This document shows, in pieces, positions 6,202-10,601 of a DNA stretch of 10,601 bases; position 1 is the stretch's first letter; each line of letters begins with the position of its first letter. The notes under the pieces were generated by a model. It made no database searches and was not told the DNA's origin. It worked only from the letters and a program-made list of their open reading frames with translations. Position numbers and translations under genes: made by a program. The stretch is from CAZLLV01 sp964560325. Its GTDB lineage: Bacteria > Acidobacteriota > Thermoanaerobaculia > Multivoradales > DATKCC01. The DNA is taken from contig CAZLLV010000296.1 of the NCBI GenBank assembly GCA_964560325.1, positions 1 through 10,601 on the forward strand, in the 5' to 3' direction.

Positions 6202-6232
6202 CCCCGGGAGGAGGCAAGGCTCCTCCCCTACA
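6202..6232 (+). repeat. 31-bp hairpin repeat, copy 3
   Basis: Identical to the 6132-6162 copy, with start points exactly 70 bp apart and a 39-bp unlike spacer. The 136 bp to its right (6233-6368), up to the MITE-like element, contain no gene or structure that I can support. Confidence 0.8.
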
Positions 6233-6368
6233 CGCGGCGGGTGCGAGGCATGCGGACGAGCTGGTCCTCGGCGTCCTGACCCGGAGAACGAGGAACGTCG
6301 ATCCCGATGCCGAGCAGACAGGACGCCGCGCCGTCCTTCCTTCTCTCTCCGCGAGTCGGGGCGGGGGA

Positions 6369-6619
6369 GGCCGGGGCCGGGGGTTCCGAACCGGAAGTCG
6401 GCTGGAGCGCCCGCCTGGCCGAGCCCGGGTAGACCTCGCAACCCGAAGTCGAGGGGCTTCGAAGATCGAGAATGGAGGTCGGAGTCGATCCCACCCCGAC
6501 CAGGGCTCGGCGCTGGACGGGAACCGAGCGTGTCATCCGAGCCACGCCCCCTGGAAGTGCACGCCCGCCGCTTGCGGGCTCGGAAGCCGACGCCCGGGCG
6601 GAAGCCCCCGGCCCCGGCC
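6369..6619 (-). repeat. MITE-like dispersed element, copy B (251 bp, inverted ends)
   Basis: Reverse-complemented, this begins and ends like the copy at 2294-2542. The block 6585-6619 is identical to its first 35 bp, 6369-6394 is identical to its last 26 bp, and 6408-6437 matches 28 of 30 bases. The ends are inverted repeats of about 20 bp (GGCCGGGGCCGGGGGTTCCG at the left). It sits between the dehydrogenase and kinase genes, probably as an insertion in an ancestral operon. Similarity continues a few bases beyond each end, so the true borders may be slightly wider. No transposase is present. Confidence 0.7.
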
Positions 6620-6621
6620 GC

Positions 6622-6646
6622 GCGGGGGACCCCGTTTCGCCCCCGC
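6622..6646 (-). terminator. Possible hairpin after the dehydrogenase gene
   Basis: GCGGGGG (6622-6628) and CCCCCGC (6640-6646) are complementary around an 11-nt loop, starting about 10 bp after the stop codon on the minus strand. There is no U-run. If it terminates, the kinase would need its own promoter in the repeat-filled gap. Confidence 0.3.
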
Positions 6647-6656
6647 ACCCCCTCCC

Positions 6657-7688
6657 TCACCCCCGCGTCCGCTCCCGGTACGCCTCCGACTCGTAAACCT
6701 CCGGGTTCACACAGTTCGGCGCCTTCTCCCGCCTCAGGTGCGCGATCGCGTTCTCCGCCGCCATCGTCGCCATCTTCCCGCGCGTGTCCCGCGACGCCGA
6801 CCCGATGTGCGGCACCAGCACCGCGTTCGGCGCCTCCGCCAACCCCGGCGCCATCGCCGGCTCCTCCTCGAACACGTCGAGTGCCGCGCCGCCGATCCAC
6901 CCCTCGTTCAAAGCCCGCACCAGCGCCTTCTCGTCCACCACCGGCCCGCGCGACACGTTGATCAGGCACGCCGTCGGCTTCATCGCGCGCATCTCGTCCT
7001 CGCCGATCAGGTGATGCGTCTCCTCCGTCAGCGCCGGGTGGAGCGACACGAAATCGCTCCGTTCCAAAAGCTCCGGCAGCTCCGCCCAGGTCGCGATCTC
7101 GTCCTCCTCCACGCCCTCCCGGTTGAACGGATCGTAGGCGATCACCTCCATGTCGAACCCGGTCGCCCGCTTCGCCACCGCCTGCCCGATCCGCCCGTAG
7201 CCCACGATCCCCAGCACCTTCCGCCGCCCGCTCGCGCCGGGGGAGACGTCGTGGCCCATCAGGAGCGTCGGCCCCCAGAGCTTGTAGCGCCCGCCGACCA
7301 TGTAGTCGTGCGCCTCCGGGATGCGCCGGGCGACCGCCAAGAGCAGCGCCCAGGTCAGGTCGGCCGTCGTGTCGGTCAGCACGCCCGGCGTGTTCGAGAC
7401 CGGGATGCCGAGCTCGGTGGCGGTGGCGACGTCGATGTTGTCGAAGCCGACCGCCATCTGCGCCACGCCCAGGAGCTTCGGGTTGGTGCCCAAGACCTCG
7501 GCGTCGACCGGCTCGGTGAGCTGGCAGAGGAGCACGTCGCAGCTCCGGACGCCCTCCAGCAGCTCGGCGTGCTCGACGCCGCGCTCTTCGTCTTCCTGGA
7601 GCGTGCGGACGGTCGCCTTCGTGCCGGACAGCACATCCATGCCGGCGTCCGGAATCCTGCGGGTGATCGTGATGCGCTTCTCGGTCAT
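6657..7688 (-). CDS. D-2-hydroxyacid dehydrogenase (glyoxylate/hydroxypyruvate reductase-like)
   Basis: This 343-residue cytoplasmic enzyme has the full domain order of the family: an N-terminal substrate-binding half, a nucleotide fold with VGYGRIGQAVA (162-172), and a C-terminal return to the first domain. Asp186 at the end of the second strand (AYDPF) suggests a preference for NADH over NADPH. The catalytic set is present: Arg247 in NVSRGPVVDEKAL, Glu276 in DVFEEEP and His294 in PHIGSAS. The N-terminal loop QMAVGFDNIDV (77-87) is also typical. GyaR- and GRHPR-like members reduce hydroxypyruvate or glyoxylate to D-glycerate or glycolate. With a glycerate 2-kinase downstream, hydroxypyruvate reduction is the best guess, though another 2-oxoacid is possible. 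The ATG at 7688 is fixed by GGGAGGAAAG about 6 nt upstream and by a 4-base ATGA overlap with the aminotransferase stop, which indicates translational coupling. Confidence 0.92.
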   Translation of the reverse strand: MTEKRITITRRIPDAGMDVLSGTKATVRTLQEDEERGVEHAELLEGVRSCDVLLCQLTEPVDAEVLGTNPKLLGVAQMAVGFDNIDVATATELGIPVSNTPGVLTDTTADLTWALLLAVARRIPEAHDYMVGGRYKLWGPTLLMGHDVSPGASGRRKVLGIVGYGRIGQAVAKRATGFDMEVIAYDPFNREGVEEDEIATWAELPELLERSDFVSLHPALTEETHHLIGEDEMRAMKPTACLINVSRGPVVDEKALVRALNEGWIGGAALDVFEEEPAMAPGLAEAPNAVLVPHIGSASRDTRGKMATMAAENAIAHLRREKAPNCVNPEVYESEAYRERTRG

Positions 7689-8983
7689 CGCAGCTTTCCT
7701 CCCTTCGACACGTAGTCCGCGAACCCTTCCCGGTCCCGGCTCGCCGCCTCGATCCGTCGCAGGCCCTCGCGGAGCTGCTCCATGCCGGTCGCGATCGACA
7801 GGCGCAGGTAGTGCTGCCCCTCGGCGCCGATGCGGCCGAACGAGTTGCGGTCCATGGTCGCGACGCCGTGGCGGAAGAGCAGGAACATCTGGAGCATGGC
7901 GGACGGGCAGGTGGTCCGCTTGCGCTCCTCGGGCAGGCTCTCCCAGGCCTCGATCATGCCCAGGCTCTCGCAGACGCCGGCGACGTTCGGGAAGACGTAG
8001 AAGGCGCCCTTCGGTATCTGGCAGGAGATGCCGTCGATCGCGTTCAGCGCGCCGACCACGTAGTCGCGCCGGCCCTGGAAGGCGGCGACCATGTGCTCGA
8101 CGGTGGCCGGCGTCTGCGGGCTCTCGTAGGCGACCCGCCCGGCCTCCTGGATGAACGGCGGGACACACGAGACGCTGTTGATGTTCAGGTTCTTGAAGAG
8201 GGCGGCCTCCTCGACCGTCGGCAGCACCGCCCAGCCGAGGCGCCAGCCGGTCATCGCGAAGCCCTTCGAGTGGCCGGAGGCGATGATGGTCCGGCCGGCC
8301 ATCCCCTCTTCGCTCGCGATCGAGTGGTGCACCTCGCCGTCGAACAGGATGTGTTCGTAGACCTCGTCGGAGTAGAGGCGCACGTCGCCCTGGCAGCGTT
8401 CGCGCACGACCGCGGCGATTCCGGTGAGGTCGTCCTTCGACAGCACGCCGCCGGTCGGGTTCGACGGCGAGTTGAAGAGAATGACCTTGGTCTTGTCGGT
8501 GATCAGGGCGGCGAGCTCGTCGGCGGTGAAAGCGAAGCCCCGCTCTTCGGATAGGTGGAGCGGCACGGGCTTCGCACCCACGAAGGTGACCCACGATTCG
8601 TAGATCGGGAAGCCGGGCGAGGGGTAGATCACTTCGTCGCCCGGCTCGACGTAGGTGAGCATGGTGTAGCCGATCGGCGGCTTGGCGCCGGGGGTCACGA
8701 CGACCCGTTCGGGCTCCACGTCGACGCCGCGGGTTTCGCTGACGTGGCGGGCGATCGCCTCGCGGAAGGCGGGCACGCCCTGGGCGTCGGTGTAGTGGGA
8801 GTTGCCGGCTTCGATCTGGGCGATCGCTTCGCGGTTGATGTGGGGCGCGCTGTCGAAGTCGGGTTCGCCGAGGTTGAACTTCACGACGTCCATGCCGCGC
8901 GCGACGCAGGCGGCGATGTCCGCGCCGAGCTTGAAGGCGTTCTCGGTGCCGAGGGCGGCCATGCGCGAGGCGATGAGGGTCAT
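7685..8983 (-). CDS. PLP-dependent aminotransferase, class I/II (aspartate aminotransferase-like)
   Basis: This 432-residue protein shows the fold-type I aminotransferase motifs in order: FNLGEPDFDSAPHI (36-49), YTDAQGVPAFREAIA (64-78), VVTPGAK (95-101), the pyridoxal-phosphate contact motif NSPSNPTGG (171-179), SDEVYEH (205-211), the Schiff-base lysine Lys240 in SGHSKGFAMTGWRLGW, and a substrate-carboxylate arginine in YLRLSIA (392-398). The start at 8983 begins at the conserved N-terminus (MTLIASRM) and has GGAGGAGG about 9-16 nt upstream; a longer frame up to 9322 has non-protein-like composition and crosses a repeat. The family transfers amino groups between an amino acid and a 2-oxoacid. 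Coupling to a hydroxypyruvate-type dehydrogenase and a glycerate kinase suggests it converts serine to hydroxypyruvate with pyruvate or glyoxylate as acceptor. Sequence alone would equally allow aspartate or another amino acid as substrate. Confidence 0.92.
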   Translation of the reverse strand: MTLIASRMAALGTENAFKLGADIAACVARGMDVVKFNLGEPDFDSAPHINREAIAQIEAGNSHYTDAQGVPAFREAIARHVSETRGVDVEPERVVVTPGAKPPIGYTMLTYVEPGDEVIYPSPGFPIYESWVTFVGAKPVPLHLSEERGFAFTADELAALITDKTKVILFNSPSNPTGGVLSKDDLTGIAAVVRERCQGDVRLYSDEVYEHILFDGEVHHSIASEEGMAGRTIIASGHSKGFAMTGWRLGWAVLPTVEEAALFKNLNINSVSCVPPFIQEAGRVAYESPQTPATVEHMVAAFQGRRDYVVGALNAIDGISCQIPKGAFYVFPNVAGVCESLGMIEAWESLPEERKRTTCPSAMLQMFLLFRHGVATMDRNSFGRIGAEGQHYLRLSIATGMEQLREGLRRIEAASRDREGFADYVSKGGKLR

Positions 8984-9092
8984 TCGGGGTGTCCTCCTCC
9001 AGAAGCAGTGCTGCGGGGGTTTCCAGCGGGTTCCGGCCGGGGGCGAAGGGCTCGGCCGGGTGCGGTGGGAGCGTAACATGGGGCGATCTACC

Positions 9093-9259
9093 GGGGCCGA
9101 GCGGGGGGATCGCGTCCTACGGCACGGCTCGGCTGGTACGCCTGCCGCGGGGGGCCTCGCCTGGCTTCGCTCGCCCGGGGCGGCAGGCGTGCACTTCCGG
9201 CGGGCTTGCCGGCTCGGGCGGCTCAGACACCGTCGGACGCGATCCCCCCGCTCGGCCCC
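9093..9259. repeat. 167-bp element bounded by a perfect 25-bp inverted repeat
   Basis: Bases 9093-9117 (GGGGCCGAGCGGGGGGATCG, then CGTCC) are the exact reverse complement of 9235-9259. A nested inverted pair, ACGCCTGCCGC (9138-9148) and GCGGCAGGCGT (9180-9190), sits inside, so the single strand could form a branched hairpin. It occupies the dsbD-aminotransferase gap, whose remaining bases (8984-9092 and 9260-9314) show nothing I can support beyond the aminotransferase ribosome site. No target duplication is evident. It could be a MITE-like element, an extragenic palindromic repeat or a strong transcript-end structure. Confidence 0.75.
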
Positions 9260-9314
9260 TCCGTTCGGTGGTGGAGGAGAAGGCGCGCGGGCCGACGTCG
9301 TGGAGAAGGCGTAG

Positions 9315-9333
9315 GGCGGCATCGTATGCCGCC
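9315..9333 (-). terminator. Hairpin after dsbD
   Basis: GGCGGCAT (9315-9322) and ATGCCGCC (9326-9333) form a perfect 8-bp stem with a 3-nt loop, 17 bp after the dsbD stop on the minus strand. The following CTACGCCTTCTCC has only scattered T. It is a plausible terminator or 3'-end stabiliser. Confidence 0.5.
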
Positions 9334-9350
9334 GTTCACCCCAACCGCCT

Positions 9351-10601
9351 CTACGACGAGGCGGCCTCGAGTACGTCGATCACGCCGGCTTGCGTGATCA
9401 GCTCGCCGAAGATGTGCGGCTCGGCGCCGGGGCGGTAGAGGAGGTAGAAGGGGATGCCGTAGCGGCCGTGGTCGGCGAGGAAGGCGCCGATCTCGTCGTT
9501 GCGGTTGGTCCAGTCGGCCTTCATGGGCACCACGCCCAGCCGCTCGAACGCCTCCGCCATCGGCTCGGTCTCGAGCACCAGCCGCTCGTTGACCTTGCAG
9601 GTGAAGCACCAGTCGGCGGTCACGTCGACGAAGACGAGCTGTCCGGAGGCGGCCAGCTCTTCGGCCGCCGCGCGGTCGAAGTCGACCCACTCGATCACCC
9701 CCTCGACCGGCTCGCCGGCGCGCAGGCCGGAGGCCGCCCGTGCCTCGTCGGGGCGGGCGGCGCCGTCGAGGGCGAGGGGGGCGAGCGCGGCGACGCCGGC
9801 CCCGGCGCCGCGGCGCAGCCAGGGGCCGGCGGTGCGGCGCTCCTGGAGGCGGCTCTGGAGCCAGACGACGAGGGCGATCGCGAGCATCGTGACCTCGATC
9901 CATGCCCGCCGCTCCGGGCTCACCTGGCTGCCCAGGACGTAGAGCAGCCAGACCGCGGCCGCGGCCAGGAAGAAGCCCATCACCTTGCGCAGGCCGTCCA
10001 TCCACGGGCCCGGCTTGGGGAGCAGGCCGGCGGCTCCGGGCGCGGCGGCGAGCACCAGGTAGGGCAGCGCCATGCCGAAGCCGACGGCGGTGAAGATGGC
10101 GAAGACCGTGGCGCTCGACTGCGCGAGGGCGAAGGCGATCGCGGTCCCCAGGAAGGGGGCCGAGCAGGGGGTCGCCATCAGCGTGGCGAAGAAGCCGGAG
10201 AAGAGATGGCCGGGGACCCCTTCGCGGGCGCCGCCGCCCGCCGCGCGCGCCACGAACTGCGGCAGCGGGATCTCGAACAGCCCCCAGAGGTTGAGGCAGA
10301 AGAGCACCACCACCACCAGAAGGAAGGTGACGAAGACCGGGTTCTGGAACTGCACGCCCCAGCCGACCGCGGCGCCCGCCGCCCGGGCGAGGATGGCGTC
10401 GAGCCCCTGGCCCCAGACCGAGAGCACGATGCCGCCGGCGGGGGCGAGCGCGCCGCCGCTCACCGCGCCGCGGCCCTGGCCGGCGCTCTTGACCAGCCCG
10501 AAGACCTTGAGAGAGAGCACCGGCAGCACGCACGGCATGAGGTTGAGGATCAGCCCGCCCAGGACGCCGAGCACCAGCATCAGGGCGAGCTGCCCGCCCC
10601 C
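9351..10601 (-). CDS. dsbD: Thiol:disulfide interchange protein, DsbD/ScsB type, 5' end outside window
   Basis: The frame stays open to the right edge (GGGQLAL before the first internal Met), giving 416 visible residues; the N-terminal periplasmic domain, if present, lies outside. The membrane domain carries both redox cysteines: NLMPCVLPVLSLK (visible Cys24) and LMATPCSAPFLG (visible Cys146). It has about eight hydrophobic segments. After a variable linker comes a thioredoxin-like domain with DVTADWCFTCKVNE (visible Cys332 and Cys335) and a C-terminal GIPFYLLYRPGAEPHIFGEL. Such proteins take electrons from cytoplasmic thioredoxin across the inner membrane and reduce periplasmic disulfide isomerases, c-type cytochrome maturation proteins or, for ScsB, copper-stress partners. 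ATPCSAP resembles ScsB-like members more than classical E. coli DsbD. It is on the same strand as the aminotransferase, but a 367-bp gap with a hairpin and a repeat suggests a separate transcript. Confidence 0.9.
   Translation of the reverse strand, partial: GGGQLALMLVLGVLGGLILNLMPCVLPVLSLKVFGLVKSAGQGRGAVSGGALAPAGGIVLSVWGQGLDAILARAAGAAVGWGVQFQNPVFVTFLLVVVVLFCLNLWGLFEIPLPQFVARAAGGGAREGVPGHLFSGFFATLMATPCSAPFLGTAIAFALAQSSATVFAIFTAVGFGMALPYLVLAAAPGAAGLLPKPGPWMDGLRKVMGFFLAAAAVWLLYVLGSQVSPERRAWIEVTMLAIALVVWLQSRLQERRTAGPWLRRGAGAGVAALAPLALDGAARPDEARAASGLRAGEPVEGVIEWVDFDRAAAEELAASGQLVFVDVTADWCFTCKVNERLVLETEPMAEAFERLGVVPMKADWTNRNDEIGAFLADHGRYGIPFYLLYRPGAEPHIFGELITQAGVIDVLEAASS

Noticed and set aside
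6132..6232. Two identical 31-bp repeats with a 39-bp spacer, resembling a minimal CRISPR array
   Set aside because: The repeat is a strong palindrome with a diverged single copy elsewhere (2662-2692), there are only two units, and no cas gene is present. A dispersed hairpin repeat explains it better.
5048..6961. 637-codon open frame on the plus strand
   Set aside because: It is antisense to glycerate kinase and runs through repeats into the dehydrogenase gene. Gly/Ala/Arg-rich composition and lack of family motifs mark it as a high-GC shadow.
7689..8594. Upstream extension of the dehydrogenase frame to 8594
   Set aside because: This part is the out-of-frame shadow of the aminotransferase; the true ATG at 7688 has a strong ribosome site and a 4-base overlap.
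8984..9322. N-terminal extension of the aminotransferase up to 9322
   Set aside because: The extra residues are Arg/Pro/Ser-rich, cross the 167-bp inverted-repeat element, and precede a conserved N-terminus with a good ribosome site at 8983.

Overview
The window is very GC-rich (about 70% by eye, with G/C-ending codons) except for one segment of roughly 50% GC or less between about 3.9 and 4.86 kb. An ABC permease of the Acidobacteriota 'duplicated orphan permease' type directly coupled to a PadR regulator, plus intergenic gaps crowded with short repeats, suggests an uncultured Acidobacteriota-like bacterium, possibly near Thermoanaerobaculia. This placement is inference; the window has no rRNA or marker gene.

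Layout: (1) 2-1924 (+), 3' part of a FtsX/MacB-type permease, overlapping 1917-2246 (+), a PadR regulator. (2) 2247-2857, a 611-bp gap holding a 249-bp element with inverted ends, a 'TCATCCTGA'-type repeat, a short hairpin repeat and a likely promoter. (3) 2858-3466 (+), an unrecognised 202-aa protein with a strong ribosome binding site, a leader hairpin and a downstream hairpin. (4) 3564-3900 (+), a DUF433 antitoxin-like gene broken by a frameshift and an in-frame TGA. (5) 3999-4736 (+), a 245-aa membrane protein of unknown function in the low-GC segment. (6) On the minus strand, reading leftward from the right edge: a DsbD/ScsB-type thiol:disulfide interchange protein (9351-10601, 5' end outside the window), a class I/II aminotransferase (7685-8983), a D-2-hydroxyacid dehydrogenase (6657-7688) and a MOFRL-type glycerate 2-kinase (4763-6115).

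The aminotransferase and dehydrogenase overlap by four bases (ATGA). With the kinase they form a plausible serine -> hydroxypyruvate -> D-glycerate -> 2-phosphoglycerate route into lower glycolysis. The kinase is separated from the other two by 541 bp made largely of repeats: a second copy (251 bp) of the inverted-ended element, in opposite orientation to the first, and two copies of a 31-bp hairpin repeat exactly 70 bp apart just upstream of the kinase start. The gap between dsbD and the aminotransferase holds a third kind of element: 167 bp bounded by a perfect 25-bp inverted repeat.

I found no convincing new defence or mobile system with recognisable enzymes. The most unusual content is the set of small inverted-ended, MITE-like repeats in the three large intergenic gaps, the low-GC insert beside the broken antitoxin gene, and two genes I do not recognise.
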